The notes under the pieces were generated by a model. The model was not told where the DNA came from. It saw only the letters and a list, made by a program, of their open reading frames with translations, and ran no database searches. The position numbers were made by a program, and so were the translations under genes. From contig NZ_JAEKMI010000024.1 of assembly GCF_020217485.1 (NCBI RefSeq), positions 17,983 through 81,982 on the forward strand: DNA of 64,000 nucleotides, written 5' to 3'. Shown in pieces: positions 45,993 through 54,536 of this stretch (its first letter is position 1; each line of letters opens with the position of its first letter). This DNA is from Mycobacterium sp. WUMAC-067 (GTDB lineage Bacteria; Actinomycetota; Actinomycetes; Mycobacteriales; Mycobacteriaceae).

Positions 45993-46559
45993 TCACTGCC
46001 GCGGCGCCGGGTGGTCGGGATCGAGCGCGGGCAACCCGTCGATGCTGCGCCGGTTGCGGTGGATCAGCCGCTCGTAGGCCTCGCCGGGCGCCTTGTGGTG
46101 ATACGCGTCGAGCACCGGCCGTTCGTCGACGAGTTCGTAGTAGGGCACCGCGAATCCGCAGGCGTCGGCGATCCGCTCCACGTCGACCACGATGATGGCG
46201 CGGATGCCCGCGTGCCGACCGTCGAAATGCCCCACGAGATCGGCGAATTCGGCGTCATCGGGCCGGAGCACCCGCCCGGTGCCGAACAGGCGCAGGATCC
46301 GCGAGTTGCGGGTGAACGAGCAGAACATGACGGTGATGCGGCCGTTGTCGCGCAGATGGGCGATGGTCTCCACGCCGCTGCCGAACAGATCCAGGTAGGC
46401 CACGGTGTGCTCGTCGAGCACCGCGAACGTGTCGCAATACCCCTTGGGGGACAGGTTGATTCGACCACCCTCGGAGGGCGCGGTGGCGACGAAGAAAACG
46501 GCCTGTTGGCGGATGAAGTCGCGCAGCGACTCGTCGATGCTGTCAAATTCCTTCGCCAC
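45993..46559 (-). CDS. Pyridoxamine 5'-phosphate oxidase-family protein
   Basis: 188 residues. The split-barrel flavin fold is indicated by FIRQQAVFFVATAPSEGGRINLSPKG, TVAYLDLFGSGVETIAHLRDNGRITVMFCSF and RILRLFGTGRVL. The group with NLSPKG binds FMN or F420; which one cannot be told. The C-terminus carries HRNRRSIDGLPALDP. Start is GTG 46559 with an exactly placed leaderless -10. It converges with metK. Confidence 0.87.
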   Translation of the reverse strand: MAKEFDSIDESLRDFIRQQAVFFVATAPSEGGRINLSPKGYCDTFAVLDEHTVAYLDLFGSGVETIAHLRDNGRITVMFCSFTRNSRILRLFGTGRVLRPDDAEFADLVGHFDGRHAGIRAIIVVDVERIADACGFAVPYYELVDERPVLDAYHHKAPGEAYERLIHRNRRSIDGLPALDPDHPAPRQ

Positions 46560-46565
46560 CCGTGC

Positions 46566-46571
46566 AGCGTA
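46566..46571 (-). promoter_or_regulatory. Predicted leaderless -10 (TACGCT) for the PNPOx-family gene
   Basis: TACGCT on the minus strand, 6 bases, then GTG 46559. It lies just 5 bases before the stop of the upstream monooxygenase gene, so the gene is not only read through from that neighbour. Confidence 0.5.
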
Positions 46572-46575
46572 TCCG

Positions 46576-48087
46576 CTAGCCGGTGAAGCGGTAGTCGTCC
46601 AGATCGAATCGCCGGCTGCGCCAGTAGACCTCCGGGGTGGTGCCCGGCCGCAGCGGCACGTCGCCGTTCTTGTCGAAGTAATAGCTGTTGGCCAGCCGGC
46701 AACTGTCCTGCCAGAAGATCTGCCGGTGCCGTCGGCGCATCATCTGGGCGAAATAGCGGTCGTTGGCCTCCTCGCTCACCTCGACGCGGGTCGCGCCGAG
46801 GCGCTTGGCCCGCTTGAGGCACCGCACGATGTGATGGGTCTGCGCCTCGATCAGCGCGAAATACGACGAGCCGACGTAACCGTACGGTCCGAACACCGTG
46901 AACAGGTTGGGAAAACCCGGAACGGTGACGCCCTCGTAGGCCTGCAGGCGGTGCTCGTCCCAGAACCGGCTCAACGACCGACCGCCGCTGCCGGTGACCG
47001 CGAACGTGGGGACGTTGTCGGGGTCCATCACCTTGAAGCCGGTCGCCAGGATGAGCACGTCGACGTCGTGGGTTTCGCCGTCGGTGGTCGCCACCGCGTC
47101 GGGCGTGATCTTGTCGATCGGTTCGGTGACCAGCCGCACGTTGTCACGGTTGAACGTGGCCAGATAGCCGTTGTGGAATCCGGGGCGCTTGCAGCCGACG
47201 GCGTACTGCGGGGTGAGCTGCTCGCGCACCGCCGGGTCGCGGACCTGCCGCCGCAGATAGGCGCGTCCCAGCGCGGCCATCCTCTTGGCCAGCGGGAACA
47301 CCGTGAAATAGTGCGCCGAGATCGGGAAGGTGAGTTCCACGTACGCCTGGCTGAGCAGCCGCTGCAGCACCAAGGCGGCGGGGATTCGCATCGCCCAGCG
47401 CGCCGGCGCGGGCAACGGGACGTCCAGCTTCGGGAAACACCAGATCGGGGTGCGCTGAAACACGGTGAGCGACGAGACAATTGGCGCGATCTCGGGGATC
47501 ACCTGCACGGCCGAGGCGCCGGTGCCGATCACCGCGACGCGCTTGCCGGTCAAGTCCTGGCCGTGATCCCACCGCGCGGTGTGCATGGTGATGCCGGCGA
47601 ACGAGTCCACCCCGTCGATGTCGGGCAGGTTCGGCACCGTCAGCACGCCGCAGGCGCTGATCAAGAACCTCGCCGTGATTTCGCCCGCCGGGTCGGTCTG
47701 CACCCGCCACAAGCCCCGCTCGTCGTCGAACTCCGCGGCTTGCACCTTGGTGTTGAACCGGATCCGCGAACGGATGCCGTACTTGTCGGCGCAGTGCTCG
47801 GCGTAGGCCTTGAGCTCGCGGCCCGGCGCGTAGGTGCGCGACCAGTGCCGGCTCTGCTCGAAGGAGAACTGGTAGGAGAACGACGGAATGTCCACGGCGA
47901 TACCGGGATAGGTGTTCCAGTGCCAGGTGCCGCCGACCCCGTCGCCGGCTTCGAGCACCAGGTAATCGGGCAGTCCCGCCCTGTCGAGGTTGATGGCGGC
48001 GCCGATGCCGGAGAATCCGGCGCCGATGATCAGCGTGTGGTAGTCGGGGGTCTCCCCGTCCCGCCGGGCGAAGGTGCGCTCCGTCAT
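46576..48087 (-). CDS. FAD-dependent monooxygenase, Baeyer-Villiger type (Rv1393c-like)
   Basis: 503 residues. The FAD site is HTLIIGAGFSGIGAAINL near residue 20 and the NADPH site is RVAVIGTGASAVQVIPEI near residue 185; between them GTWHWNTYPGIAVDIPS and the fingerprint-like region fit class B flavin monooxygenases. VDVLILATGFK is the ATG loop near residue 320. These enzymes insert oxygen into ketones or oxidise S or N atoms. ATG 48087 (MTERTFARR) has an exactly placed leaderless -10; the open frame to 48279 is shadow. In M. tuberculosis cyp132 and an AraC regulator are neighbours but they are absent here. Confidence 0.9.
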   Translation of the reverse strand: MTERTFARRDGETPDYHTLIIGAGFSGIGAAINLDRAGLPDYLVLEAGDGVGGTWHWNTYPGIAVDIPSFSYQFSFEQSRHWSRTYAPGRELKAYAEHCADKYGIRSRIRFNTKVQAAEFDDERGLWRVQTDPAGEITARFLISACGVLTVPNLPDIDGVDSFAGITMHTARWDHGQDLTGKRVAVIGTGASAVQVIPEIAPIVSSLTVFQRTPIWCFPKLDVPLPAPARWAMRIPAALVLQRLLSQAYVELTFPISAHYFTVFPLAKRMAALGRAYLRRQVRDPAVREQLTPQYAVGCKRPGFHNGYLATFNRDNVRLVTEPIDKITPDAVATTDGETHDVDVLILATGFKVMDPDNVPTFAVTGSGGRSLSRFWDEHRLQAYEGVTVPGFPNLFTVFGPYGYVGSSYFALIEAQTHHIVRCLKRAKRLGATRVEVSEEANDRYFAQMMRRRHRQIFWQDSCRLANSYYFDKNGDVPLRPGTTPEVYWRSRRFDLDDYRFTG

Positions 48088-48093
48088 GAACTC

Positions 48094-48099
48094 ACCGTA
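48094..48099 (-). promoter_or_regulatory. Predicted leaderless -10 (TACGGT) for the Baeyer-Villiger gene
   Basis: TACGGT on the minus strand, 6 bases, then ATG 48087. Confidence 0.5.
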
Positions 48100-48109
48100 C
48101 GCCCTGGCC

Positions 48110-49084
48110 TCAGCGCTGCAGGGCGGTTCGCAGCGCCGCCAGCCCGCGCTCGAGCGCCGCGGTGGCCGCGGGCACCACACCGGCATAGCCGAGGTAGCCG
48201 TGCACGAGCGTCTCGGCGTTGTGCACCTGGACGGCGACCCCGGCGGCCGCCAGCCGCTCGCCGTACCGGATGCCGTCATCGCGCAGCGGGTCGTAGCCGG
48301 CGACGCCGATGTAGGCCGGCGCCAGATCGCTCAGGTCTTTGGCCCGCCCCGGCGCCATGTCCGACGGCGGGTCGGACAGGTCGACTTCGCCCGCGTACCA
48401 ACGAGAGAACTCGGCGACGGCCTTGACATCGAGAATCGGCGCGGTGGCGTTCTCGGCGAAGGACGGCAGCGTGGCGTCCCACATGGTCGACGGGTACCAC
48501 AGCAACTGAAACCTCACGGCCGGTCCGCCGCCGTCGCGGGCCCGCTGCGCGACCGCGGCGGCGATGGTGCCGCCCGCCGAATCCCCGGCGACGGCGATGC
48601 GGCCAGGGTCGCCGTACAGGTCGGCGGCGTGCTCGGCGACCCAAAGCGTTGCGGCCCACGCGTCTTCGACGGCGGCGGGGTAGGGGTGCTCGGGGGCCAG
48701 CCGGTAGTCGACCGACACCACGATCGCGTCGGCGCCGACCGCATGCTGGCGGGCCGTGCCGTCGTGGGTGTCGAGGTCGCCGATGACGAAGCCGCCGCCG
48801 TGGAAAAACAGCACGACGGGCGCCGCGGGGATCCCGGGCCGGCCGTCGGAATGGCTTGGCGGCCAATAGATCCGGACCGCGACCGAACCCGCGGGGCCCG
48901 GAATCGTGCGGTCCTCGACCCGCAGCTCGGGGTGCAACGGCCTGCGCGGCAGGTCGCGGAACCGCTGCCGCGCCGCGTCGATTCCGTCCTCGGTGGATAG
49001 CCGGAAGGGAACCGCATCCAGTACCTTCTGCAGGATGGGGTCGATCCCGGGTTTCTCGTCGGCTGGGTCATCCAAGCTGGGCAT
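48110..49084 (-). CDS. lipI: Esterase/lipase LipI (hormone-sensitive lipase family)
   Basis: 324 residues. The oxyanion motif HGGG is at 95-98, the nucleophile Ser169 in AVAGDSAGGT, the Asp in GYDPLRDDG and the His in VHGYLGYAG. It hydrolyses short acyl esters. The sequence tracks remembered M. tuberculosis LipI (MPSLD-TADEKP..., CTerm AGVVPAA) more closely than LipH, and only one of the pair is present. ATG 49084 overlaps head to head with the start codon of the opposite gene and has a leaderless -10 6 bases upstream. Confidence 0.88.
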   Translation of the reverse strand: MPSLDDPADEKPGIDPILQKVLDAVPFRLSTEDGIDAARQRFRDLPRRPLHPELRVEDRTIPGPAGSVAVRIYWPPSHSDGRPGIPAAPVVLFFHGGGFVIGDLDTHDGTARQHAVGADAIVVSVDYRLAPEHPYPAAVEDAWAATLWVAEHAADLYGDPGRIAVAGDSAGGTIAAAVAQRARDGGGPAVRFQLLWYPSTMWDATLPSFAENATAPILDVKAVAEFSRWYAGEVDLSDPPSDMAPGRAKDLSDLAPAYIGVAGYDPLRDDGIRYGERLAAAGVAVQVHNAETLVHGYLGYAGVVPAATAALERGLAALRTALQR

Positions 49085-49853
49085 GGACGTACCGTACGCA
49101 CCTCGCCTGGTGGCGGGCGCCTGGGTGGTGGCCGGCTGGGTGGCCCTGGGCTACGGCATCTACCTGACCGTGCTGGCGCTGCGCTCCCCGCCGGGAATGG
49201 AGCTGACCGGTCACTGGGTGCTGCAGCCGGCGTTCAAGGCGTCGATGGCGGTCCTGCTGACGCTGGCCGCGGCGGGGCACGGATGCGTTCGGGAGCGGCG
49301 TTGGCTGATGGCGGCGCTGCTGTTGTCGGCCATCGGTGACTGGGTGCTCGCGATCCCGTGGTGGACGCTGTCCTTCGAGGTCGGTCTGTTGTCATTCCTA
49401 TTGGCGCACATGTGTTTTATCGCCGCCCTGCTGCCGCTGGTGCCGCCGTTGTCGCGGTCGTCGCAGACCGAGCGGCCCGCGGCGCTCCGGATCGCCGCGG
49501 TGGTCCTGATGTGTCTGGTGTCGATCGCGCTGCTGGCGTGGTTCTGGCCCCATCTGGGCCCGGACAAGCTGACGCTGCCGGTGACCGTCTACATGGTGGT
49601 GCTGACCGCGATGGTGTGCACGGCGCTGCTGGCGAAACTGCCGACGATCTGGACGGCGGTGGGGGCGCTGTGTTTCGCGGCGTCGGACTCGATGATCGCC
49701 ATCAGCCGCTTCATCCTGGGCAACGAGGCGCTCGCCGTGCCGATCTGGTGGTCGTACGCGGCGGCCCAGATCCTGATCACGGCGGGGTTCTTCTTCGGCC
49801 GCGTACTGCCCGGCCGGGACACCGGGGACGCCTCGGCGCCCGCCGAAGGCTGA
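49083..49853 (+). CDS. YhhN-family membrane protein, possible lysoplasmalogenase (Rv1401-like)
   Basis: 256 residues with about eight membrane helices. Family features are KASMAVLLTLAAAGHG, LLSAIGDWVLAIPWW and FAASDSMIAISRFILGNE with the conserved acidic residues (GD, SD). YhhN/TMEM86 enzymes cleave the vinyl ether of lysoplasmalogens; bacterial members are not proven in mycobacteria. ATG 49083 shares its AT with the start of lipI on the other strand. There is no Shine-Dalgarno, so a later GTG start inside the first helix is possible. Confidence 0.8.
   Translation: MDVPYAPRLVAGAWVVAGWVALGYGIYLTVLALRSPPGMELTGHWVLQPAFKASMAVLLTLAAAGHGCVRERRWLMAALLLSAIGDWVLAIPWWTLSFEVGLLSFLLAHMCFIAALLPLVPPLSRSSQTERPAALRIAAVVLMCLVSIALLAWFWPHLGPDKLTLPVTVYMVVLTAMVCTALLAKLPTIWTAVGALCFAASDSMIAISRFILGNEALAVPIWWSYAAAQILITAGFFFGRVLPGRDTGDASAPAEG
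49091..49096 (-). promoter_or_regulatory. Predicted leaderless -10 (TACGGT) for lipI
   Basis: TACGGT on the minus strand, 6 bases, then ATG 49084. It lies inside the first codons of the opposite YhhN gene. Confidence 0.5.
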
Positions 49854-49933
49854 TTTGTCAGTGGTCGCCGGTACGCTGCGGGCCGGACGGTAAAAACATT
49901 GGATAGCACCATGATTCGCGGCCCGAGGGCGCC

Positions 49934-51958
49934 GTGAGCCCCAGCGCGCGCACGCCGGTCGAGGTAGAGCCCATCGCCCGCGTGCTGCCGATGCTGTCGG
50001 TGCCGCACCTGGATCGCGAGTTCGACTACCTGGTTTCGGCCGAGCAGTCCGACGACGCCCAGCCCGGGGTGCGGGTCCGGGTGCGCTTCCATGGCCGGCT
50101 GGTCGACGGGTTCGTGCTGGAGCGCCGCAATGACACCGACCACCCGGGCAAGCTGGGCTGGCTCGATCGCGTCGTGTCGGCCGAACCGGTGCTCACCCCC
50201 GAAATCCGCCGACTGGTCGACGCGGTGGCCGCGCGCTACGCGGGCACCCGCCCCGACGTGTTGCGTCTGGCCGTGCCGGCCCGCCACGCCAGGGTGGAGC
50301 GGGAGCCCGTGGTCAGCCGGGATCCGCCGGGCCGAGTGATCCCGGCGCCCGTCGACCCGTCGGGCTGGGACGTCTACGGGCGGGGCGCTCAGTTCCTGGC
50401 CGCCCTGGCCGAGTCGCGCGCCGCCCGGGCCGTGTGGCAGGCGCTGCCGGGCGAGCGGTGGACCGACCGCTTCGCCGAGGCCGCCGCGCAAACCGTGCGA
50501 GCCGGCCGGTCCGTGCTGGCGATCGTTCCCGATCAGCGCGACCTCGACGCCCTGTGGCGGGCCGCGACGTCGCGGATCGACGAGGGCTGCGTGGTGTCCC
50601 TGTCCGCCGGCCTGGGACCGGCCGCCCGGTACCGCCGCTGGCTGGCGGCGCTGCGCGGCACCGCGCGGCTGGTGATCGGCACCCGCAGCGCGGTGTTCAC
50701 GCCGCTGAGCGATCTGGGTCTGGTCATGGTGTGGGCCGACGCCGACGACAGCCTGGCCGAGCCGCGGGCCCCGTACCCGCACGCCCGCGAGGTGGCAATG
50801 CTGCGCGCGCATCAGGCCCGGTGCGCGGCGCTGATCGGCGGTTACGCGCGCACCGCGGAAGCGCACGCGCTGGTGCGCAGCGGATGGGCGCAGGACATCG
50901 CCGCGGCCCGGCCCGTGGTGCGCGCCCGCACCCCGCGGGTGAGCGCGCTCGACGACACCGGCTACGCCGACGAGCGCGACCCGGCGGCGCGCACGGCACG
51001 CATTCCCTCGATCGCGCTGCGCGCCGCCCGCTCGGCGCTGCAGGCCGGGGCGCCGGTGCTGGTGCAGGTGCCGCGGCGTGGGTACGTTCCGTCGCTGGCG
51101 TGCGCGCGCTGCCGCACCATCGCCCGCTGCCGGCACTGCACGGGCCCCCTCTCACTACCCGAGTCGTCGCGGGAGGGGGGCGCGGCGCTGCTGTGCCGCT
51201 GGTGCGGGCGGGTCGACTCGACGCGCCGGTGCGCGCGCTGCGGGTCGGACGCGGTGCGCGCCGTCGTCGTCGGGGCCCGCCGCACCGCCGAAGAGCTCGG
51301 ACGCGCGTTTCCGGGCACGGCGGTGATCACCTCCTCGGGCGACGGCATCGTGCCCGAGGTCGCCCCCGGCCCGGCCCTGGTGGTCGCCACCCCGGGGGCC
51401 GAGCCGCACGCGTCCGGCGGCTACGGCGCCGCGCTGCTGTTGGACACGTGGGCGCTGCTGGGCCGGCAGGATCTGCGCGCCGCCGAGGACGCGCTGTGGC
51501 GCTGGATGAGCGCCGCCGCGCTGGTGCGCGCCCGCGGCGACGGCGGCGTGGTGCTGGTGGTCGCCGAATCATCGCTTCCCACAGTGCAATCGCTGATCCG
51601 CTGGGACCCGGTGGGCCACGCGGAATCGGAACTGACCGCCCGTGCCGAGGTGGGCTTGCCGCCCAGCGTGCACATGGCGGCCATCGACGGAACGCCCGAC
51701 GCGGTGACCGCGCTGCTCGACGAGATCCGGCTGGCCGACCTCGAAGCCGACCTGCTCGGCCCGGTGGACCTGCCGCCCGGCGTGCGCCGCCCCGCGGGGA
51801 CCCCGCCCGGCGTGGCGGCGACGAGGATGCTGGTGCGCGTGCCCCGCCGGCAGGGCCTGGCGCTGGCGGCCGCGCTGCGCCGCGGCGTCGGCGTGCTCAG
51901 CGCCCGGCAAACCCATGAGCCCGCCCGGGTGCAGATCGATCCGTTGCACATCGGCTAA
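49934..51958 (+). CDS. priA: PriA-like primosomal protein with degenerate helicase core
   Basis: 674 residues. The N-terminal 3'-DNA-binding domain is normal (VLPMLSVPHLDREFDYLV, VRFHGRLVDGFVLE). The Zn-binding part has the expected CxxC sets (CARCRTIARCRHC; CRWCGRVDSTRRCARCG). But where Walker A (GSGKT) should be it reads QALPGERWTDRFAE, and the DEEH box reads WADADDS. So ATP hydrolysis is unlikely; this is known for actinobacterial PriA, which is therefore labelled putative. It may work as a DNA-structure-binding loader for DnaB without helicase activity. GTG 49934 has GAGGGCGCC upstream. Confidence 0.9.
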   Translation: MSPSARTPVEVEPIARVLPMLSVPHLDREFDYLVSAEQSDDAQPGVRVRVRFHGRLVDGFVLERRNDTDHPGKLGWLDRVVSAEPVLTPEIRRLVDAVAARYAGTRPDVLRLAVPARHARVEREPVVSRDPPGRVIPAPVDPSGWDVYGRGAQFLAALAESRAARAVWQALPGERWTDRFAEAAAQTVRAGRSVLAIVPDQRDLDALWRAATSRIDEGCVVSLSAGLGPAARYRRWLAALRGTARLVIGTRSAVFTPLSDLGLVMVWADADDSLAEPRAPYPHAREVAMLRAHQARCAALIGGYARTAEAHALVRSGWAQDIAAARPVVRARTPRVSALDDTGYADERDPAARTARIPSIALRAARSALQAGAPVLVQVPRRGYVPSLACARCRTIARCRHCTGPLSLPESSREGGAALLCRWCGRVDSTRRCARCGSDAVRAVVVGARRTAEELGRAFPGTAVITSSGDGIVPEVAPGPALVVATPGAEPHASGGYGAALLLDTWALLGRQDLRAAEDALWRWMSAAALVRARGDGGVVLVVAESSLPTVQSLIRWDPVGHAESELTARAEVGLPPSVHMAAIDGTPDAVTALLDEIRLADLEADLLGPVDLPPGVRRPAGTPPGVAATRMLVRVPRRQGLALAAALRRGVGVLSARQTHEPARVQIDPLHIG

Positions 51959-52086
51959 CCTTCACGAACCGTTACCCTGGGCGACAGTATGTGCATGCAA
52001 TATTTCCTGTTTACGACATTGGAAGGTTGCTACACTTTCTATTCCTTAGCCGCCGAGAGGCCGGAAACCATCCGGGGAGGGGCGAT
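51959..52086 (+). promoter_or_regulatory. AT-rich control region of the MarR gene
   Basis: Much richer in A/T than the surroundings (for example GCAATATTTCCTGTTTACG). It includes GTTGCTAC near 52027, which shares GTTGC and GCTAC with the site before the methyltransferase gene. I cannot place -10 and -35 with confidence (TACACT is one option). Confidence 0.4.
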
Positions 52087-52572
52087 ATGACAGCGGACAA
52101 CGCCACTGTTGACGAGTCATTGGACGTCATCACCGATGCTTTGCTGACGGCCTCCCGTTTGCTGATGGCGATCTCGGCCCGTTCCGTCGGGCAGGTCGAC
52201 GAGACCATCACCATCGCGCAGTTCCGGACGCTGGTGATCCTGTCCAACCGCGGACCGGTGAATCTGGCCACCCTCGCGGGCCTGCTGGGCGTGCAGCCGT
52301 CGGCCACCGGCCGGATGGTGGACCGATTGGTCGCCGCCGGACTGATCGACCGCCTGCCGCACCCGACCTCGCGCCGTGAGCTGCTGGCCGCGCTGACCAC
52401 GCGCGGCCGCGACGTCGTCCACCAGGTCACCGCGCACCGGCGCACCGAGATCGCGGCGATCGTCGCGAAGATGCCACCGCCGGAGCGCCACGGGCTGGTG
52501 CGGGCACTGACGGCGTTCACGGCGGCCGGCGGCGAGCCCGACGTGCACCTGGACGCCGATATCGACCTGTAG
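52087..52572 (+). CDS. MarR-family regulator (Rv1404-like)
   Basis: 161 residues. The winged helix is at about residues 30-110 (TIAQFRTLVILSNRGPVNLATLAGLLG, QPSATGRMVDRLVAAGLIDRL, RRELLAALTTRGRDVV). In M. tuberculosis Rv1404 is remembered as an acid-responsive regulator of the methyltransferases Rv1403c and Rv1405c. Here only the latter is present, on the opposite strand right after this gene. ATG 52087 has GGGGAGGGGC 4 bases upstream. The AT-rich 128-base upstream region (unusual for the window) should hold its promoter. Confidence 0.9.
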   Translation: MTADNATVDESLDVITDALLTASRLLMAISARSVGQVDETITIAQFRTLVILSNRGPVNLATLAGLLGVQPSATGRMVDRLVAAGLIDRLPHPTSRRELLAALTTRGRDVVHQVTAHRRTEIAAIVAKMPPPERHGLVRALTAFTAAGGEPDVHLDADIDL

Positions 52573-52590
52573 CGCCCGGGTCGTACCCGC

Positions 52591-53418
52591 CTAGGCGTCC
52601 CGCTTGGTGGCGGTGACCAGCAGGTACTCCCACCCCATCGTGCCGTCGACGAGGTGTTGCTGCGCGAGCTCGACGAGTTGGGCATCGAGCTCGGCGGCCA
52701 GCACCCGGTTGTGGCCGATGTTCGCGTAGGCCTCGATCGTCGGGCCGTAGTGCCGTTTGAAGTAGGCGTGCACGGCCTCGGCGCTGGCGAACCGGTTCAC
52801 CGCCAACGTGCCACGCGCCGTGGTGATTTCGTCGATGCCCTCGCCGAGCAGCGCGGTGACATAGCCGGGCCGTCCCCACAGCGCCGCCGGCGGCACGGGA
52901 TGCGACAGGCTCGGCCGGTAGGGCCGGATGGTGGCCAGCATCCGGCCGAAGAAGCCCTCCGGGGTCCAGCTGATCACGCCGATCGTGCCGCCCGGCCGGC
53001 AGACCCGGACCAGCTCGCTGGCGGCGCGCTGCTGGTCGGGGGCGAACTGCACCCCGATCGCGGACATGACGACATCGAATTCGCCGTCGCCGAAGGGCAG
53101 CGCGTGCGCATTGGCTTCCCGGTAGTCGATCGTCAGGCCCCGCGCCGCGGCCCGGTCCCGCGAGCGCCGGAGCAACTCGGGGGTCAGGTCGGTGGAAACG
53201 ACGGCGGCGCCGGCGGCGGCGGCCGGCAGCGAGATATTGCCCGAGCCGGCGGCGACGTCGAGGACCCGGACGCCGGGCACGAGCCCGGTGGCCTGCACGA
53301 GGGCGGGGCCCAGCGGGGCCATCACTTCCTCGGCCATCAGGGCGTAGTCGCCCAGTGCCCAAACCGTGCGATGTGTGGCGGCGACTCGGGCGTCGCTGAT
53401 GGTGGAGTCGACGGTCAT
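52591..53418 (-). CDS. SAM-dependent methyltransferase (Rv1405c-like)
   Basis: 275 residues, class I fold: motif I VLDVAAGSGN at about 51-60, VVSTDLTPELL as motif II, NAHALPFGDGEFDVVMSAIGVQF as motifs post-I to IV, and CRPGGTIGVISWTPEG. It resembles UbiE/SAM-type small-molecule methyltransferases; the substrate is unknown. AAGGAGGTC precedes ATG 53418. Expected target of the MarR regulator encoded next to it. In M. tuberculosis a second related gene (Rv1403c) lies on the other side of the regulator but is missing here. Confidence 0.9.
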   Translation of the reverse strand: MTVDSTISDARVAATHRTVWALGDYALMAEEVMAPLGPALVQATGLVPGVRVLDVAAGSGNISLPAAAAGAAVVSTDLTPELLRRSRDRAAARGLTIDYREANAHALPFGDGEFDVVMSAIGVQFAPDQQRAASELVRVCRPGGTIGVISWTPEGFFGRMLATIRPYRPSLSHPVPPAALWGRPGYVTALLGEGIDEITTARGTLAVNRFASAEAVHAYFKRHYGPTIEAYANIGHNRVLAAELDAQLVELAQQHLVDGTMGWEYLLVTATKRDA

Positions 53419-53512
53419 CAGACCTCCTTGGGGGAAGTGAAAGGGTCGTTCGACGTCGATGTCGACACGAAACGGCGCGGTTCACGCCGCCAAATAATGA
53501 CTCTCAGAAACA

Positions 53513-53527
53513 GTAGCCATAAGCAAC
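53513..53527 (-). promoter_or_regulatory. Candidate MarR operator before the methyltransferase gene
   Basis: GTAGCCATAAGCAAC is an imperfect palindrome (GTWGC-N5-GCWAC) in an AT-rich patch about 95 bases before the methyltransferase start. It overlaps a possible minus-strand -10 (TACTGT at 53510-53515). Flanking AACAGTA and AACAGTG form a direct repeat. Confidence 0.4.
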
Positions 53528-53585
53528 AGTGTACGCACGCACACTCGGTCCGCTCGGGCGGGTCCGGCCGGCGTCCGGCGCTTCC

Positions 53586-53591
53586 TAGACT
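53586..53591 (+). promoter_or_regulatory. Predicted leaderless -10 (TAGACT) for fmt
   Basis: TAGACT, 6 bases, then GTG 53598. No Shine-Dalgarno is present. Confidence 0.5.
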
Positions 53592-53597
53592 GGGCGG

Positions 53598-54536
53598 GTG
53601 CGCCTCGTCTTCGCCGGTACCCCCGAACCCGCGCTGCCCGCACTGCGCCGCCTCATCGACTCACCCCACCACGACGTGATCGCGGTGCTGACCCGGCCCG
53701 ACGCCGCCGCCGGGCGGCGGGGCAAGCCGGAGCCCTCGCCGGTGGCCCGGGAGGCGCTCGACCGTGGCATTCCGGTGCTGCGGCCGTCGCGGCCGAACTC
53801 GGCGGAATTCGTCGCGGAGCTGTCGCAGTTGGGGCCGGACTGCTGTGCGGTCGTCGCTTACGGCGCGCTGCTGCGCGACGACCTGCTGGCGGTGCCCCCG
53901 CGGGGCTGGATCAACCTGCACTTCTCCCTGCTGCCCGCCTGGCGCGGCGCGGCGCCGGTCCAGGCGGCCATCGCCGCGGGGGACGCCATCACCGGGGCCT
54001 CGACGTTCCAGATCGAGCCGAGCCTGGACTCGGGCCCGATCTACGGAGTGGTGACCGAGACGATACGCCCGACCGATACCGCCGGGGAATTGCTTGAGCG
54101 ACTGGCGATTTCGGGTGCGGCGCTGTTGTCGACCACCCTGGACGGCATTGCCGATTCGACGTTGACACCGCGGCCGCAACCGGCCGAGGGGGTCAGCATC
54201 GCACCCAAGATCACCGTCGAGCAGGCCCGGGTGCGCTGGGACCTGCCGGCGCTGGTGGTGGAACGCCGCATCCGTGCCGTCACGCCCAACCCCGGCGCCT
54301 GGACGGTGATCGGCGACCTGCGCATCAAAATCGGGCCGGTCGACGCCGGCGACGCATCCGGTTCGCCAGAACCGTTGCCGCCCGGCGCTATTCGCGTCGA
54401 CCGCAAAAGCGTCTGGGTCGGCACCGGTTCCGCCCCGGTTCGCCTGGGCCAGATCCAGCCGCCCGGAAAGAAATTCATGAACGCGATCGACTGGGCGCGC
54501 GGTGCCCGGCTCGATCCCGCGGTGCGGGCGACATGA
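53598..54536 (+). CDS. fmt: Methionyl-tRNA formyltransferase
   Basis: 312 residues, the length of the M. tuberculosis enzyme. It formylates initiator Met-tRNA with 10-formyl-THF. RLVFAGTPEPALPALRRL opens the Rossmann domain; the active-site signature is INLHFSLLPAWRGAAPVQAAI; the C-terminal tRNA-binding domain starts near residue 205. It has its own leaderless-type promoter and overlaps rsmB by 4 bases. Confidence 0.96.
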   Translation: MRLVFAGTPEPALPALRRLIDSPHHDVIAVLTRPDAAAGRRGKPEPSPVAREALDRGIPVLRPSRPNSAEFVAELSQLGPDCCAVVAYGALLRDDLLAVPPRGWINLHFSLLPAWRGAAPVQAAIAAGDAITGASTFQIEPSLDSGPIYGVVTETIRPTDTAGELLERLAISGAALLSTTLDGIADSTLTPRPQPAEGVSIAPKITVEQARVRWDLPALVVERRIRAVTPNPGAWTVIGDLRIKIGPVDAGDASGSPEPLPPGAIRVDRKSVWVGTGSAPVRLGQIQPPGKKFMNAIDWARGARLDPAVRAT

